DNA of 35,337 nt from Paramesorhizobium leguminum (GCF_003217235.1 NZ_QJTF01000028.1:1-35337), one strand, 5' to 3'; shown: positions 9,382 through 20,695, numbered from the stretch's first letter. Notes: generated from the sequence alone by a model not told the origin. Made by a program: numbers and translations.

Positions 9382-9723
9382 ATGAAGATCGACCAGGAAA
9401 AGCATCGGCTGACCGTCACGAAGAGCGATCTTTCAGGTTCCGTTTTCAATGACGTGAACCTTTCAGGTTCCACCTACGACGACGTCAACATGTCCGGCGG
9501 CACGTATCACAACATCAATCTGTCGGGCTGCACGTTCGATAATCTGAACATGTCCGGCTGGACGGTGACGGACGCCAATCTCGCGGGTTTGCGGATTACG
9601 AACGCCAATCTTGCAGGCGCGTCGATTTCCAGTTGCCGACTGGAAGGCATGACGATCGACGGCATCGAGGTAAGTGATCTCTTTCAAGCCTACGAGGCGA
9701 CGCGCCTCAATGGGGATAAATGA
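9382..9723 (+). CDS. Pentapeptide-repeat-like protein between nuoF and nuoG
   Basis: A 113-residue protein made almost wholly of ten-residue repeats (two pentapeptides each) between about 16 and 102. Units include [40 protein letters not shown] and [10 protein letters not shown]. The centre position is Leu, Met or aromatic, with small residues (S, G, A) next to it, as in right-handed quadrilateral beta-helices of the pentapeptide-repeat fold. There is no signal peptide, so it should be cytosolic. It starts five bases after nuoF with GGAG upstream, and its stop overlaps the nuoG start. It is therefore translated with the N module, and an assembly or accessory role is possible. That role is inference only; it could be a neutral passenger. 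Confidence 0.85.
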   Translation: MKIDQEKHRLTVTKSDLSGSVFNDVNLSGSTYDDVNMSGGTYHNINLSGCTFDNLNMSGWTVTDANLAGLRITNANLAGASISSCRLEGMTIDGIEVSDLFQAYEATRLNGDK

Positions 9724-11804
9724 TGGCAAAGATCAAGGTTGACGGCAGAGAGATCGAGGTTCCCGATCACTATACGCTCCTTCAGGCAGCCGAGGAGGCG
9801 GGCGCGGAAGTGCCGCGCTTCTGCTTCCACGAGCGTCTTTCCATTGCCGGCAATTGCCGCATGTGTCTTGTCGAGGTGAAGGGCGGACCGCCCAAGCCGG
9901 CGGCCTCCTGCGCCATGGGCGTGCGCGATCTGCGCCCCGGCCCGAACGGCGAGACGCCGGAGATTTTCACCAACACGCCGATGGTCAAGAAGGCCCGCGA
10001 AGGCGTGATGGAATTCCTGCTGATCAACCATCCGCTCGATTGCCCGATCTGCGATCAGGGCGGCGAGTGCGATTTGCAGGATCAGGCCATGGCCTATGGC
10101 GCGGAGAATTCGCGCTACCGTGAGAACAAGCGCGCCGTCGAGAACAAATATATCGGCCCGCTGGTGAAGACGATCATGACGCGCTGCATCCACTGCACGC
10201 GCTGCGTCCGCTTCACCACGGAAGTGGCCGGCGTATCCGAGCTTGGCCTCATCGGTCGCGGCGAGGATGCGGAGATCACCACCTATCTCGAACGCGCCAT
10301 GACGTCCGAGCTGCAGGGCAATGTCATCGACCTCTGCCCGGTCGGCGCGCTCACCTCCAAGCCCTACGCCTTCCAGGCGCGTCCGTGGGAATTGGGCAAG
10401 ACCGAATCCATCGACGTGATGGATGCCGTCGGCTCCAATATCCGCGTCGATACGCGCGGTCGCGAAGTGATGCGCGTGCTGCCCCGCACCAACGAGGCGG
10501 TCAACGAGGAGTGGATTTCCGACAAGACCCGATTCATCTGGGATGGCCTGCGCACCCAGCGCCTGGACCGGCCCTATGTGCGCCGCAACGGTCGCCTCCA
10601 CGCCGCAAGCTGGAGCGAGGCCTTCGCCGCCATTGCCGCCAAGGTTTCCGCCACCTCAAGCGACAAGATCGGCGCAGTTGCCGGCGATCTCGCCACCGTT
10701 GAGGAAATGTATGCCTTGAAGGCGCTTCTCGCCTCGCTCGGCTCCGCGAATATCGATTGCCGGCAGGATGGCGTGGCGCTCGATCCGTCGCTCGGACGCG
10801 CGTCCTACATCTTCAACCCGACCATTCAGGGCATAGAGGAGGCCGATGCGCTCATCATCATCGGCTCCAACCCGCGCCATGAGGCCTCGGTGCTCAATGC
10901 CCGCATCTTGAAGCGTCAGCGTCAGGGCCATTTCCCCATCGGCCTGATCGGCGAGACCTTCGATCTGCGCTATGATTATGCCTATCTCGGCGCCGGGCTC
11001 GATACGCTGCGCGGCCTCGCCGATGGCAAGGGCGAGTTCTATTCGGTTCTCGAAAACGCCAAGCGTCCGATGATCCTCATCGGCCAGGGCGCGCTCACGG
11101 GCGAGGGGGGCAAGGATGCGCTGGTTCTCGCTGCCAAACTCGCGGCCAAGGTTGGCGCTGTGAGCGATGAGTGGAACGGTTTCGCCGTCCTCCACACCGC
11201 CGCAGCCCGCGTGGGCGGCCTCGATATCGGCTTCGTGCCGGGCGAGGTGGGCAAGGTTGCCGCTGAGATGATCGGTGGCATGGACGTTCTGTTCCTGCTT
11301 GGCGCCGACGAGCTTGACCTCTCAGCCAAGGGCGACACCTTCACGGTCTATATTGGCACTCACGGCGATGCCGGCGCTCATGCGGCGGATGTCATCCTGC
11401 CGGGTGCGGCCTATACGGAAAAGTCCGGCACGTTCGTCAATACCGAGGGCCGTGTGCAGATGACCAGCCGCGCTGCGTTTGCGCCGGGCGAGGCGAAGGA
11501 GGATTGGGCGATTCTCCGCGCGCTTTCCGATGTGCTTGGCCACAAGCTTCCCTTTGATTCGCTTGCCCAATTGCGCGGGCGGCTCTATGCGGAATACCCG
11601 CATATGGCGCGGATCGATGCCATCGAGCATGGGAAAGCGGAAGATATTGTCGCGCTTGGCGGCAAAAAGGCGGGTTCCGGCAAAGGCGCATTTGCTTCCG
11701 TCATCAAAGACTTCTATCTGACGAACCCGATCGCGCGGGCTTCGGCTATCATGGCCGAGTGCTCCGCGCTCGCCCAGGGCGGCTTCCAGCAGGCAGCCGA
11801 ATAG
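9723..11804 (+). CDS. nuoG: NADH-quinone oxidoreductase subunit G
   Basis: A 693-residue 75-kDa-type N-module subunit carrying several Fe-S centres. Ligands seen: C34, C45, C48 and C63 for [2Fe-2S] N1b; H103, C107, C110 and C116 for N5; C155, C158, C161 and C205 for N4. The rest is a molybdopterin-oxidoreductase-like domain without catalytic function in complex I. The extra N7 cysteine set found in E. coli was not seen, as in mitochondrial forms. There are two adjacent ATG codons at 9720 and 9723; I take the second, giving the usual MAKIKVDG start. The stop codon of the upstream gene overlaps this site. Confidence 0.96.
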   Translation: MAKIKVDGREIEVPDHYTLLQAAEEAGAEVPRFCFHERLSIAGNCRMCLVEVKGGPPKPAASCAMGVRDLRPGPNGETPEIFTNTPMVKKAREGVMEFLLINHPLDCPICDQGGECDLQDQAMAYGAENSRYRENKRAVENKYIGPLVKTIMTRCIHCTRCVRFTTEVAGVSELGLIGRGEDAEITTYLERAMTSELQGNVIDLCPVGALTSKPYAFQARPWELGKTESIDVMDAVGSNIRVDTRGREVMRVLPRTNEAVNEEWISDKTRFIWDGLRTQRLDRPYVRRNGRLHAASWSEAFAAIAAKVSATSSDKIGAVAGDLATVEEMYALKALLASLGSANIDCRQDGVALDPSLGRASYIFNPTIQGIEEADALIIIGSNPRHEASVLNARILKRQRQGHFPIGLIGETFDLRYDYAYLGAGLDTLRGLADGKGEFYSVLENAKRPMILIGQGALTGEGGKDALVLAAKLAAKVGAVSDEWNGFAVLHTAAARVGGLDIGFVPGEVGKVAAEMIGGMDVLFLLGADELDLSAKGDTFTVYIGTHGDAGAHAADVILPGAAYTEKSGTFVNTEGRVQMTSRAAFAPGEAKEDWAILRALSDVLGHKLPFDSLAQLRGRLYAEYPHMARIDAIEHGKAEDIVALGGKKAGSGKGAFASVIKDFYLTNPIARASAIMAECSALAQGGFQQAAE

Positions 11805-11824
11805 GGCAAGGAAAGAAACGGAAA

Positions 11825-12868
11825 ATGGACGGTATTTTCGCAACATACGTCTTGCCGGCGCTGTTCATCGCGCTGAAGTCGGTTCTGCTGCTCGTCGTGC
11901 TGCTCGTCTGCGTGGCCTATCTCCTGTTTGCGGATCGCAAGATCTGGGCCGCCGTGCAGCTGCGCCGCGGGCCGAACGTCGTCGGTCCCTTCGGCCTGCT
12001 CCAGTCGTTCGCCGATCTGACAAAGTTCCTCTTCAAGGAGCCGATCATCCCGTCCGGCGCCAACAAGGCGGTGTTCCTGCTCGCGCCGCTCGTCTCCGCC
12101 GTCCTGGCGCTGGCGACATGGGCGGTGATCCCGGTGAATGCGGGCTGGGCCATCGCCAACATCAATGTCGGCATCCTCTATATCTTCGCCATCTCCTCGC
12201 TTGAGGTCTACGGCGTGATCATGGGCGGCTGGGCGTCGAACTCCAAATATCCGTTCCTCGGCGCGCTGCGCTCGGCGGCGCAGATGGTGTCGTATGAAGT
12301 CTCCATCGGCTTCGTCATCGTCACCGTGCTGCTCTGCGTCGGCTCGCTCAACCTGACGGATATCGTCACATCGCAGAACACCGGCCTCGGCACCATGATG
12401 GGCCTGCCAAGCTCGTTCCTCGACTGGCATTGGCTCGGCCTGTTCCCGATGTTCATCATCTTCTTCATTTCCGCGCTGGCGGAAACCAACCGTCCGCCCT
12501 TCGATCTGGTGGAAGCGGAATCGGAACTCGTCGCCGGTCACATGATCGAATATTCCTCGACGCCGTTCCTCCTGTTCTTCCTCGGAGAGTATGTCGCCAT
12601 CACGCTGATGTGCGCGCTGACCACCATTCTTTTCCTCGGTGGCTGGCTGCCGCCGGTCAATGTGTGGTTCCTGAACTGGGTGCCGGGTGTCATCTGGTTC
12701 GTGCTGAAACTGTGCTTCTGTTTCTTCATGTTCGCCATGGTGAAGGCTTTCGTGCCGCGCTACCGCTATGACCAGCTGATGCGCCTTGGCTGGAAGGTGT
12801 TCCTGCCGATCTCGCTCTTCATGGTCGTTGCGACGGCCTTCTTCCTGAAACTCACCGGTCTGGCTTAA
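11825..12868 (+). CDS. nuoH: NADH-quinone oxidoreductase subunit H
   Basis: A 347-residue membrane subunit (ND1 homologue) that joins the quinone pocket to the membrane arm. It has about eight hydrophobic segments. Conserved blocks: [19 protein letters not shown] near 35-55, and [20 protein letters not shown] near 218-237 with the charged cluster of the quinone tunnel. I use the ATG at 11825 with AAGGAAAG upstream; an earlier in-frame ATG lies inside nuoG. Length and position are standard. Confidence 0.97.
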   Translation: MDGIFATYVLPALFIALKSVLLLVVLLVCVAYLLFADRKIWAAVQLRRGPNVVGPFGLLQSFADLTKFLFKEPIIPSGANKAVFLLAPLVSAVLALATWAVIPVNAGWAIANINVGILYIFAISSLEVYGVIMGGWASNSKYPFLGALRSAAQMVSYEVSIGFVIVTVLLCVGSLNLTDIVTSQNTGLGTMMGLPSSFLDWHWLGLFPMFIIFFISALAETNRPPFDLVEAESELVAGHMIEYSSTPFLLFFLGEYVAITLMCALTTILFLGGWLPPVNVWFLNWVPGVIWFVLKLCFCFFMFAMVKAFVPRYRYDQLMRLGWKVFLPISLFMVVATAFFLKLTGLA

Positions 12869-12879
12869 GGAGAAAGACA

Positions 12880-13371
12880 ATGGCTTCCCTTGCTCAAGCC
12901 GCAAAATCGCTCCTGTTGCAGGAGTTCGTCGGCGCATTCTTTCTCTCCATGCGCCAGTTTTTCGCGCCAAAGGCGACGCTGAACTACCCCTTCGAAAAGG
13001 GTCCGGTCAGCCCGCGCTTCCGTGGCGAGCATGCGCTGCGCCGTTATCCCAATGGCGAAGAGCGCTGCATCGCCTGCAAGCTGTGCGAGGCGATCTGCCC
13101 GGCGCAGGCCATCACCATCGAGGCCGGCCCGCGCCGCAATGACGGCACCCGCCGTACCGTGCGGTACGATATCGATATGGTGAAGTGCATCTATTGCGGC
13201 TTCTGCCAGGAAGCCTGCCCGGTCGATGCCATCGTCGAGGGGCCGAACTTCGAATTCGCGACCGAGACGCGCGAGGAGCTCTACTACGACAAGGACAAGC
13301 TTCTGGCCAACGGCGATCGCTGGGAGCGCGAACTGGCGCGGAATATCGCAATGGACGCGCCGTACCGCTGA
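12880..13371 (+). CDS. nuoI: NADH-quinone oxidoreductase subunit I
   Basis: A 163-residue 8Fe ferredoxin-type subunit (TYKY homologue) that holds clusters N6a and N6b between NuoG and NuoB. Two CxxCxxCxxxCP motifs are complete: C63, C66, C69, C73 and C103, C106, C109, C113. The N-terminal helix [13 protein letters not shown] anchors it against the membrane. It starts 11 bases after nuoH with AAGGAGAAAG upstream. A palindromic repeat follows its stop. Confidence 0.97.
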   Translation: MASLAQAAKSLLLQEFVGAFFLSMRQFFAPKATLNYPFEKGPVSPRFRGEHALRRYPNGEERCIACKLCEAICPAQAITIEAGPRRNDGTRRTVRYDIDMVKCIYCGFCQEACPVDAIVEGPNFEFATETREELYYDKDKLLANGDRWERELARNIAMDAPYR

Positions 13372-13390
13372 GTACGGTCAAGAATATTGA

Positions 13391-13527
13391 CGGGCAGTGG
13401 AATGCCCCTCATCCGCCTGCCGGCACCTTCTCCCCGCACGCGGGGAGAAGGAAGAAGTGGCAACGTGGATGTCCCCCTCGCCCCGCTTGCGGGGAGAGGG
13501 TAAGGGTGAGGGGCATTCCACCGCCCG
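13391..13527. repeat. Paired inverted palindromes inside the nuo operon (nuoI-nuoJ)
   Basis: An outer inverted repeat (CGGGC.GTGGAATGCCCCTCA on both sides, about 13391-13412 and 13505-13527) encloses two strong hairpins. One is CTTCTCCCCGC/GCGGGGAGAAG at 13427-13450; the other is CCCTCGCCCCGC/GCGGGGAGAGGG at about 13475-13500. Neither is followed by a T-run, so they need not stop transcription. The same family occurs at 26063-26240. Confidence 0.85.
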
Positions 13528-13594
13528 CATTAAACTACGAAGGATGAGGCAGCGCGTGAAAGCACTGCCATGAAAGGAAAATCGGGGTATCCCC

Positions 13595-14218
13595 ATGCTG
13601 ACAGGTCTAGCGGGCGCGTTTTTCTACCTATTCGCCTTTATCTTGATCGCGAGCGCCTTCATGGTGATTGCGGCGCGCAATCCCGTGCATTCGGTGTTGT
13701 TCCTCATTCTCGCCTTCTTCAACGCCGCCGCGCTGTTCCTGCTGGCGGGCGCTGAGTTCCTGGCGTTCATTCTGCTGGTCGTTTATGTCGGCGCCGTGGC
13801 CGTGCTCTTCCTTTTCGTCGTCATGATGCTCGATGTCGATTTCGCCGAGTTGAAGAGCGGCGCGCTGCAATATGCGCCCATCGGCGCGCTGGTCGGCATC
13901 ATCCTGGCGGCGGAGCTGATCGTCGTGCTGGGCGGTTCGGTCTTCGCGCCGCATCTGGGCGCGGGCGCCGTGGCGCAGCCGATCCCGGATCTGGCGACGC
14001 GCACCAACACCGCCGCGCTCGGCGATATTCTTTATACCAACTACGTCCTCTTCTTCGAGATTTCCGGTCTGGTCCTGCTGGTCGCGATGATCGGCGCCAT
14101 TGTGCTGACGCTGCGCCATAAGGAAGGCGTCAAGCGCCAGTCGGTGCCGAACCAGGTTGCGCGCACCCCGGCCACCGCGATTGAGATCAAGCAGGTCGAG
14201 ACGGGCAAAGGACTTTAA
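13595..14218 (+). CDS. nuoJ: NADH-quinone oxidoreductase subunit J
   Basis: A 207-residue membrane subunit (ND6 homologue) with five hydrophobic segments, the last at about 145-172. The conserved helix with [20 protein letters not shown] at about 63-82 contains the pi-bulge region that moves during turnover. The soluble C-terminal tail is of usual length. The start region GGGGTATCCCC-ATG is itself a small hairpin, and a good Shine-Dalgarno (AAAGGA) lies rather far upstream. The stop overlaps the first of two ATG codons for nuoK. Confidence 0.96.
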   Translation: MLTGLAGAFFYLFAFILIASAFMVIAARNPVHSVLFLILAFFNAAALFLLAGAEFLAFILLVVYVGAVAVLFLFVVMMLDVDFAELKSGALQYAPIGALVGIILAAELIVVLGGSVFAPHLGAGAVAQPIPDLATRTNTAALGDILYTNYVLFFEISGLVLLVAMIGAIVLTLRHKEGVKRQSVPNQVARTPATAIEIKQVETGKGL

Positions 14219-14220
14219 TG

Positions 14221-14529
14221 ATGGACATCGGTATCGCACACTACCTGACCGTTTCGGCCGTTCTGTTCACGCTCGGCGTCTTCGGCATCTTCTTGAACCG
14301 CAAGAACGTCATCGTCATCCTGATGTCCGTGGAACTGATCCTGCTCGCGGTGAACCTGAACTTCGTCGCCTTCTCCGCGGCGCTGGGCGATCTCGTCGGT
14401 CAGGTCTTCGCGCTCTTCGTTTTGACCGTCGCCGCCGCCGAAGCGGCCATCGGTCTTGCAATTCTCGTTGTTTTCTTCCGCAACCGCGGCTCCATCGCGG
14501 TGGAAGACGTCAATGTCATGAAAGGTTGA
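14221..14529 (+). CDS. nuoK: NADH-quinone oxidoreductase subunit K
   Basis: A 102-residue membrane subunit (ND4L homologue) with three transmembrane helices. The two membrane glutamates needed for proton transfer are present: E38 (MSVELILL) and E74 (AAAEAAIGL). Two adjacent ATG codons exist at 14218 and 14221; the second gives the normal length. It ends seven bases before nuoL. Confidence 0.97.
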   Translation: MDIGIAHYLTVSAVLFTLGVFGIFLNRKNVIVILMSVELILLAVNLNFVAFSAALGDLVGQVFALFVLTVAAAEAAIGLAILVVFFRNRGSIAVEDVNVMKG

Positions 14530-14536
14530 CGGGCAA

Positions 14537-16519
14537 ATGCTCTACTACGCGATCGTCTTCCTTCCGCTTCTGGGCTTTCTGGTTGCCGGCCTTTTCGGCA
14601 AGCAGCTCGGCGCCAAGGCTTGCGAGTTCATCACCTCCGGCTTCCTCGTCATCGCCGCTGTTCTCTCCTGGGTCGCCTTCTTTCAGGTGGCGCTCGGCCA
14701 TGGCGAAACGGTGCGCATTCCGGTGCTGCACTGGGTAACCGTGGGGTCGCTCTCCTTCGATTGGGCGCTGCGCATCGATACGCTCACTGCCGTGATGCTG
14801 GTGGTGGTCAACACCGTCTCCGCGCTGGTCCACATCTATTCCATCGGCTACATGCACCACGATCCGCATCGGCCGCGCTTCTTCGCCTATCTGTCGCTCT
14901 TCACCTTCGCCATGCTGATGCTGGTGACGTCGGACAATCTGGTGCAGATGTTCTTCGGCTGGGAAGGCGTCGGCCTTGCCTCCTATCTGCTCATCGGTTT
15001 CTGGTTCCAGAAACCGTCGGCCAATGCCGCCGCGATGAAGGCCTTTGTCGTCAACCGTGTCGGCGATTTCGGCTTCCTGCTCGGCATTTTCGGCGTGTTC
15101 GTGCTGTTTAACGCCGTGAACTACGACACGATTTTCCCCGCCGCCTCGAATTACCTCAGCGGCGCGGACGCCAGCCAGACGGTCTTGAATTTCCTCGGCT
15201 ATTCGCTTGATCGGCAAGGCGCGATCACGGTCATCTGCCTCCTGCTGTTCATGGGCGCCATGGGCAAGTCGGCGCAGTTCCTGCTCCACACCTGGCTTCC
15301 CGACGCCATGGAAGGCCCGACCCCGGTCTCCGCGCTCATCCATGCCGCCACCATGGTGACGGCGGGCGTGTTCATGGTGGCGCGCATGTCGCCGCTGTTC
15401 GAGCTGTCGCAGACCGCGCTGACCTTGATCACCATTATCGGCGCGACGACCGCTTTCTTCGCTGCGACCGTCGGCCTCGTGCAGAACGACATCAAGCGCG
15501 TCATCGCCTATTCCACCTGTTCGCAGCTGGGCTACATGTTCGCGGCGCTCGGCGTCGGCGCGTTCGGCGCGGGCGTTTTCCACCTGTTCACCCACGCCTT
15601 CTTCAAGGCCCTCCTGTTCCTCTGCGCCGGTTCAGTCATCCACGCCGTCTCCGACGAACAGGACATGCGCAACATGGGCGGCCTTCGCAAGCTGATCCCC
15701 ACCACCTACTGGATGATGATCATTGGCACCGTTGCGCTGACCGGATTGGGCATCCCGTTCACCGAGATCGGCACCGCCGGCTTCTTTTCCAAGGATGCGA
15801 TCATCGAGTCGACCTACGTCTCGCATAATCCTGCTGCGGGCTACGCCTTCTGGCTTCTCGTCATCGCGGCGCTGTTCACCAGCTTCTATTCATGGCGCCT
15901 GATTTTCATGACGTTCCACGGCAAGCCGCGTGCGTCGCACGAAGTCATGCACCATGTTCATGAATCGCCGCCGGTCATGCTGTTCCCGCTCTTCGTGCTG
16001 GCCATCGGCGCGCTCTTCGCCGGCTTCGTCTTCCGTGAATATTTCTTCGGCCACGAATATGCCGAGTTCTGGAAAGGGGCGCTCTTCACCGCGCCGGGCA
16101 ACCAGATGCTCGAAGAGCATCATCATGTGCCGGCCTGGGTTGCAGCCTCGCCCTTCGTTGCCATGGTGCTGGGCTTCGTCATCGCCTGGGTCTTCTATAT
16201 CCGCTCGCCGGAAATGCCCAAGGAGCTGGCGCGCCGTCACCCCGGCCTCTACCAGTTCCTGCTCAACAAGTGGTATTTCGACGAGCTTTATGACTTCATC
16301 TTCGTCCGTCCCACGCTTTGGCTGGGCCGCGTCCTATGGAAGGACGGCGACGGCAAGATCATCGATGGCCTTGGACCGAACGGGATTTCCGCCCGCGTCG
16401 TCGATGTCACCAACCGGGTCGTCAAGCTGCAGTCCGGATATCTTTATCACTACGCATTCGCGATGCTGATCGGCGTCGCCGCGCTCGTCACCTGGATGAT
16501 GATCGGGAGCTCTATCTGA
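14537..16519 (+). CDS. nuoL: NADH-quinone oxidoreductase subunit L
   Basis: A 660-residue antiporter-like subunit (ND5 homologue) at the distal end of the membrane arm. It has about 14 core helices plus the C-terminal lateral helix and final anchor (about 520-660). Recognisable blocks are [18 protein letters not shown] with the key glutamate, the lysine in [19 protein letters not shown], and [15 protein letters not shown] His-rich loop (EEHHHV) lies near 530. Its TGA overlaps the nuoM ATG by one base. Confidence 0.97.
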   Translation: MLYYAIVFLPLLGFLVAGLFGKQLGAKACEFITSGFLVIAAVLSWVAFFQVALGHGETVRIPVLHWVTVGSLSFDWALRIDTLTAVMLVVVNTVSALVHIYSIGYMHHDPHRPRFFAYLSLFTFAMLMLVTSDNLVQMFFGWEGVGLASYLLIGFWFQKPSANAAAMKAFVVNRVGDFGFLLGIFGVFVLFNAVNYDTIFPAASNYLSGADASQTVLNFLGYSLDRQGAITVICLLLFMGAMGKSAQFLLHTWLPDAMEGPTPVSALIHAATMVTAGVFMVARMSPLFELSQTALTLITIIGATTAFFAATVGLVQNDIKRVIAYSTCSQLGYMFAALGVGAFGAGVFHLFTHAFFKALLFLCAGSVIHAVSDEQDMRNMGGLRKLIPTTYWMMIIGTVALTGLGIPFTEIGTAGFFSKDAIIESTYVSHNPAAGYAFWLLVIAALFTSFYSWRLIFMTFHGKPRASHEVMHHVHESPPVMLFPLFVLAIGALFAGFVFREYFFGHEYAEFWKGALFTAPGNQMLEEHHHVPAWVAASPFVAMVLGFVIAWVFYIRSPEMPKELARRHPGLYQFLLNKWYFDELYDFIFVRPTLWLGRVLWKDGDGKIIDGLGPNGISARVVDVTNRVVKLQSGYLYHYAFAMLIGVAALVTWMMIGSSI

Positions 16520-18027
16520 TGACCGACTGGCCAATTCTCTCAACGGTCACGTTCCTGCCGCTCGTCGGCGCGTTCCTGATCCTTCTGATCAAGGATGACA
16601 GCGATGCCGCGCGGCGCAATATCCGCATTATCGCGCTGCTGACCACCGTCGTCGTCTTCATCCTTTCGCTGGTGATGTGGGCCAAGTTCGACCCCGCCAA
16701 TGCCGGCTTCCAGATGGTGGAAATGCGCGGGTGGCTGGGCTCCGGCGTGTCCTACCATATGGGCGTCGATGGCATTTCGGTGCTGTTCGTCGTGCTGTCC
16801 GCCTTCCTGATGCCGTTCTGCATCCTGGCGAGCTGGGACTCGGTCACATTCCGCGTCAAGGAATACATGATCGCATTCCTGATCCTGGAAACGCTTGTTA
16901 TCGGCGTGTTCTGCGCGCTCAACATCGTGCTCTTCTATGTGTTCTTCGAGGCAGGCCTCATCCCGATGTTCATCATCATCGGCGTGTGGGGCGGCAAGCG
17001 CCGCGTCTATGCCAGCTTCAAGTTCTTCCTCTATACGCTGCTCGGCTCGGTGCTGATGCTGATCGCCATCATGGCGATGGCCTGGCAGGCCGGCACGACC
17101 GATATCACGCAGCTTCTGCACCATAATTTCCCCGCTTCCATGCAGACTTGGCTGTGGCTCGCCTTCTTCGCCTCGTTTGCGGTGAAGATGCCGATGTGGC
17201 CGGTCCATACCTGGCTGCCGGACGCCCACGTCGAGGCGCCCACGGCCGGTTCGGTCATCCTGGCGGGCATCCTCCTGAAGCTCGGCGGCTACGGCTTCCT
17301 GCGCTTCTCGCTGCCGATGTTCCCGCTGGCCTCGGCGGAGCTCGCGCCGCTCGTCTTCGCGCTTTCGGCCATTGCCATCATCTACACCTCGCTCGTGGCG
17401 CTGGTGCAGGAGGATATCAAGAAGCTAATCGCCTATTCCTCCGTCGCCCACATGGGCTATGTGACGATGGGCATCTTCGCGGCCAATGAGCTGGGCATTC
17501 AAGGCGCGATCTTCCAGATGCTGTCGCACGGCATCGTCTCCGGCGCGCTCTTCCTCTGCGTCGGCGTCATCTATGACCGTATGCACACCCGCGAGATCGC
17601 GGCCTTCGGCGGCCTCGTCAACAATATGCCGAAATATGCCGTCGCGTTCCTGATTTTCACCATGGCCAATGTCGGCCTGCCCGGCACATCCGGCTTCATC
17701 GGTGAGTTCCTGACGCTGTTCGGCGTGTTCCAGGTCAACACCTGGGTGGCCTTCTTCGCCGCGACCGGCGTGATCCTCTCGGCGGCCTATGCGCTCTGGC
17801 TCTACCGCCGGGTCGTCTTCGGAGCATTGACGAAGGAAAGCCTGAAGGGCCTGCTCGATCTCTCCCTGCGCGAGAAGGTTATCCTTTATCCTCTCGTGCT
17901 CCTCACCATCTTCTTCGGCGTCTATCCGGCCCCGGTCCTCCACGCGACCGCCGCTGCCGTGAACGCGCTTGTCACCCAATACCACGCATCGCTGGCCGCA
18001 GCCGCCAGCGTTGCGCTGGCGCACTAA
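16519..18027 (+). CDS. nuoM: NADH-quinone oxidoreductase subunit M
   Basis: A 502-residue antiporter-like subunit (ND4 homologue) with about 14 hydrophobic helices. Key blocks: [20 protein letters not shown] with the conserved glutamate, [21 protein letters not shown] with the functional lysine, and [11 protein letters not shown]. The start at 16519 overlaps the nuoL stop; upstream in-frame ATG codons lie inside nuoL. It is followed 19 bases later by nuoN. Confidence 0.97.
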   Translation: MTDWPILSTVTFLPLVGAFLILLIKDDSDAARRNIRIIALLTTVVVFILSLVMWAKFDPANAGFQMVEMRGWLGSGVSYHMGVDGISVLFVVLSAFLMPFCILASWDSVTFRVKEYMIAFLILETLVIGVFCALNIVLFYVFFEAGLIPMFIIIGVWGGKRRVYASFKFFLYTLLGSVLMLIAIMAMAWQAGTTDITQLLHHNFPASMQTWLWLAFFASFAVKMPMWPVHTWLPDAHVEAPTAGSVILAGILLKLGGYGFLRFSLPMFPLASAELAPLVFALSAIAIIYTSLVALVQEDIKKLIAYSSVAHMGYVTMGIFAANELGIQGAIFQMLSHGIVSGALFLCVGVIYDRMHTREIAAFGGLVNNMPKYAVAFLIFTMANVGLPGTSGFIGEFLTLFGVFQVNTWVAFFAATGVILSAAYALWLYRRVVFGALTKESLKGLLDLSLREKVILYPLVLLTIFFGVYPAPVLHATAAAVNALVTQYHASLAAAASVALAH

Positions 18028-18046
18028 GTAAAGAGGCGAAGGTTCA

Positions 18047-19483
18047 ATGCAGACCGATCTGATTGCTCAACTGACGCTGATGGCCCCGGAGCTGCTCCTG
18101 GGGCTGGGCGCGCTGGCGCTATTGATGGTTGGCGTCTTCGCCGGCGAGCGGGCAAGCGCGCTAGTGAGCGGCCTCGCCGTGCTGGTGATGCTTGCGGCGC
18201 TGGCACTCGTGGTCTTCTGCCCCGCCGATGGCAAGGCATTCGGCGATGCCATCATCAACGACGGCTTCGGCCGCTTCATGAAGGTGCTGACGCTGATCGG
18301 CTCCATCGTCACGCTCATCATGTCCATGGGCTTCGCCAAGGAAGAGAAGTTCGACCGCTTCGAATTCCCGGTGCTGGTCGTTCTCGCCACGCTCGGCATG
18401 CTGCTGATGGTCTCGGCCAACAACATGCTGACGCTCTATCTCGGCCTCGAATTGCAGTCGCTTGCGCTCTATGTGCTGGCCGCCTTCAATCGCGACAGCG
18501 TCAAATCGACGGAAGCGGGCCTGAAATATTTCGTCCTGGGCGCGCTGTCATCAGGCATGCTGCTCTACGGCATTTCGCTGATCTACGGCTTCACCGGCCA
18601 TATCGGCTTTGGTGAGATCACGGCGGCGCTCAAAGGCGGCGAGCCGCAACTAGGCCTGATTTTCGGCCTCGTCTTCCTTCTCGCCGGCCTCGCCTTCAAG
18701 ATTTCCGCCGTGCCGTTCCATATGTGGACGCCGGATGTCTATGAAGGCGCGCCGACGCCGGTGACGGCCTTCCTCGCCGCCGCCCCCAAAATGGCGGCCA
18801 TGGCGCTTGTCGTGCGCGTGACGATGGGTGCGTTCGGCTCCGTCACGCATGACTGGCAGCAGGTCATCATCTTCATTTCCATCGCCTCCATGCTGCTCGG
18901 CGCGTTTGCAGCCATCGGTCAGCACAACATCAAGCGCCTGATGGCCTATTCCTCCATCAGCCATATGGGCTATGCGCTTGTCGGCCTCGCCGCCGGCACG
19001 GCGGTGGGCGTGCGCGGCGTCGCGATCTATATGCTCATCTATCTCGTCATGACGCTCGGCACCTTCGCCTTCATCCTCGCCATGCGCGGCAAGAACGGCA
19101 ATCTCGAGCGGATCGACGATCTCGCCGGCCTGTCGCGCACCAATCCAGTCATGGCGACGATCATGACCATCTTCCTCTTCTCGCTCGCCGGCATCCCGCC
19201 GCTCGCGGGCTTCTGGGCGAAGTGGTATGTCTTCCTCGCCGCCGTTCAGGCCGGGCTCTACCCGCTCGCCGTCATCGGCGTCGTCGCTTCGGTCATCGGC
19301 GCATTCTATTATCTGCGCCTGATCAAGCTCATGTGGTTCGATGAGCCAGCGGGCGGTTTCGTGCCGGTGACGGGTTCGTTGCGCCTCGTGCTGGGCGCTT
19401 CGGGCGCGTTCGTGCTGTTTTATGTGTTGATCGGCGGCCCGATCGCGACAATGGCCGAAGCTGCGGCGAAGTCGTTTTTCTAA
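18047..19483 (+). CDS. nuoN: NADH-quinone oxidoreductase subunit N
   Basis: A 478-residue antiporter-like subunit (ND2 homologue), last of the nuo genes. It has about 14 hydrophobic helices. Blocks typical of the family: [50 protein letters not shown] with the functional lysine, and [28 protein letters not shown] precedes the ATG. A long palindromic region follows before birA. Confidence 0.97.
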   Translation: MQTDLIAQLTLMAPELLLGLGALALLMVGVFAGERASALVSGLAVLVMLAALALVVFCPADGKAFGDAIINDGFGRFMKVLTLIGSIVTLIMSMGFAKEEKFDRFEFPVLVVLATLGMLLMVSANNMLTLYLGLELQSLALYVLAAFNRDSVKSTEAGLKYFVLGALSSGMLLYGISLIYGFTGHIGFGEITAALKGGEPQLGLIFGLVFLLAGLAFKISAVPFHMWTPDVYEGAPTPVTAFLAAAPKMAAMALVVRVTMGAFGSVTHDWQQVIIFISIASMLLGAFAAIGQHNIKRLMAYSSISHMGYALVGLAAGTAVGVRGVAIYMLIYLVMTLGTFAFILAMRGKNGNLERIDDLAGLSRTNPVMATIMTIFLFSLAGIPPLAGFWAKWYVFLAAVQAGLYPLAVIGVVASVIGAFYYLRLIKLMWFDEPAGGFVPVTGSLRLVLGASGAFVLFYVLIGGPIATMAEAAAKSFF

Positions 19484-19503
19484 ACGGATATGGTGGCTCC
19501 AAT

Positions 19504-19787
19504 CACCCCCCTCTGTCCTGCCGGACATCTCCCCCGCCTCCTGTCGTCATCCTCGGGCTTGACCCGAGGATCCACGGTAAGGGGGCACGGACGTAGCCGT
19601 ATCGCCAACGCATTCCAGAAAGAAAATACAGTACTCACTCTTCGATCGATAAGCGGAACTGTAGCCTACGATCCCGTTGCTGCTGATAGCAGCGCTTTCG
19701 CCCCTTTGCCGTGGATCCTCGGGTCAAGCCCGAGGATGACGGAGGGAGAGGAGGGGGAGATGTCCGGCAAGGCAGAGGGGGGTGTCA
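19504..19787. repeat. Large inverted repeat pair between nuoN and birA
   Basis: Two arms of about 80 bases (19504-19586 and 19701-19787) are near reverse complements. They share CACCCCCCTCTG, CCGGACATCTCCCCC and CATCCTCGGGCTTGACCC. They enclose about 115 bases with no feature I recognise. Each arm also contains its own palindrome, CCTCGGGCTTGACCCGAGG. The element fills nearly the whole 323-base gap; I see no terminator T-run. Confidence 0.85.
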
Positions 19788-19806
19788 CCCCACCAGCGGC
19801 CCCACT

Positions 19807-20592
19807 ATGACCTTCTCCCTCTCCCCACTCGCCTCCCTGAACGGCTACCGCCTCGAATCCTTCGAAACCGTCGGCTCCACCAATGCCGTCGCGCTCGAGC
19901 GGGCGCAAGCGGGCGATCCGGGAAAACTCTGGATCGTCTCGAAGCGCCAAGAGAGCGGGCGAGGACGTCGCGGTCGCGCATGGGCGACGCCATCAGGCAA
20001 TCTCGCCGCCACGCTGCTTCTCGTCGAGCGCTATGAACCCGCGACGGCGGCAACCCTTGGCTTCGTGGCGGGACTATCGCTCGCCGATGCGCTCGATGCC
20101 GTACTCGTCGGTACGCCCCGCATCGGTCTCAAATGGCCAAACGATGTGTTGGTCAACGGCGCGAAACTTTCCGGCATCCTGCTGGAATCGACGCTGCTCT
20201 CTCAAGGCCGTTTCGCCGTTGCCATCGGCATCGGTGTAAACGTCGTGTCCCATCCTGAAGACACCCCATATCCCGCCATCTCGCTTCAGACGCTGGGCAG
20301 CATCTGCGATGCCGAAACCCTGTTTCTCGCGCTCTCCGATAGCTGGCGTGAAAACATGGCGCTCTGGAATGAGGGCAGGGGACTTGGCGCAATCCGTTTT
20401 CGCTGGCTCGATCGCGCCGCGGGATTGGGGCAGGAAGTCGCCGTGCGGGTAGAAGATCGCGTTATCAGTGGTATATTCGAAACCATCGACGAGGATTGCC
20501 GCTTCGTTATCCGCGAACCCGACGGTACGCGGGTTTCTATCGCCGCCGGTGACGTGCATTTCGGTGCCGTGGCTTCCGCCAGCGCGGTATAA
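19807..20592 (+). CDS. birA: Biotin-[acetyl-CoA-carboxylase] ligase, catalytic-only form
   Basis: A 261-residue biotin-protein ligase that makes biotinyl-AMP and transfers biotin to the carrier protein of acetyl-CoA carboxylase and similar enzymes. The ATP/biotin loop GRGRRGRAW is at 51-59, ahead of the KWPNDV motif at 109-114 and a C-terminal SH3-like domain (about 215-261). It lacks the N-terminal DNA-binding helix-turn-helix of E. coli BirA, so it should not act as a repressor. The start at 19807 lies just after the palindrome region; in-frame upstream codons belong to the repeat. Placement right after nuoN is, to my knowledge, common in Rhizobiales. Confidence 0.93.
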   Translation: MTFSLSPLASLNGYRLESFETVGSTNAVALERAQAGDPGKLWIVSKRQESGRGRRGRAWATPSGNLAATLLLVERYEPATAATLGFVAGLSLADALDAVLVGTPRIGLKWPNDVLVNGAKLSGILLESTLLSQGRFAVAIGIGVNVVSHPEDTPYPAISLQTLGSICDAETLFLALSDSWRENMALWNEGRGLGAIRFRWLDRAAGLGQEVAVRVEDRVISGIFETIDEDCRFVIREPDGTRVSIAAGDVHFGAVASASAV

Positions 20593-20695
20593 GGTTAGGT
20601 TTCCCTGCAAGTAGGGGTAGCGCTGGGCGCCAAGCGGGTGCTAAGCGTCTGGTAATAAACGATTTCGAATAAGAATTATCCCGTGAGGAAACTGA

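Noticed and set aside
11714-12970. 418-codon minus-strand ORF and other long antisense ORFs over the nuo genes
   Set aside because: They are frames opposite strongly conserved nuo genes in GC-rich DNA, rich in His, Arg, Asp and Glu, a typical shadow composition.
13391-13527. CRISPR-like reading of the GC-rich repeats at nuoI-nuoJ
   Set aside because: There are only two hairpins in inverted, not direct, orientation, without regular spacers.
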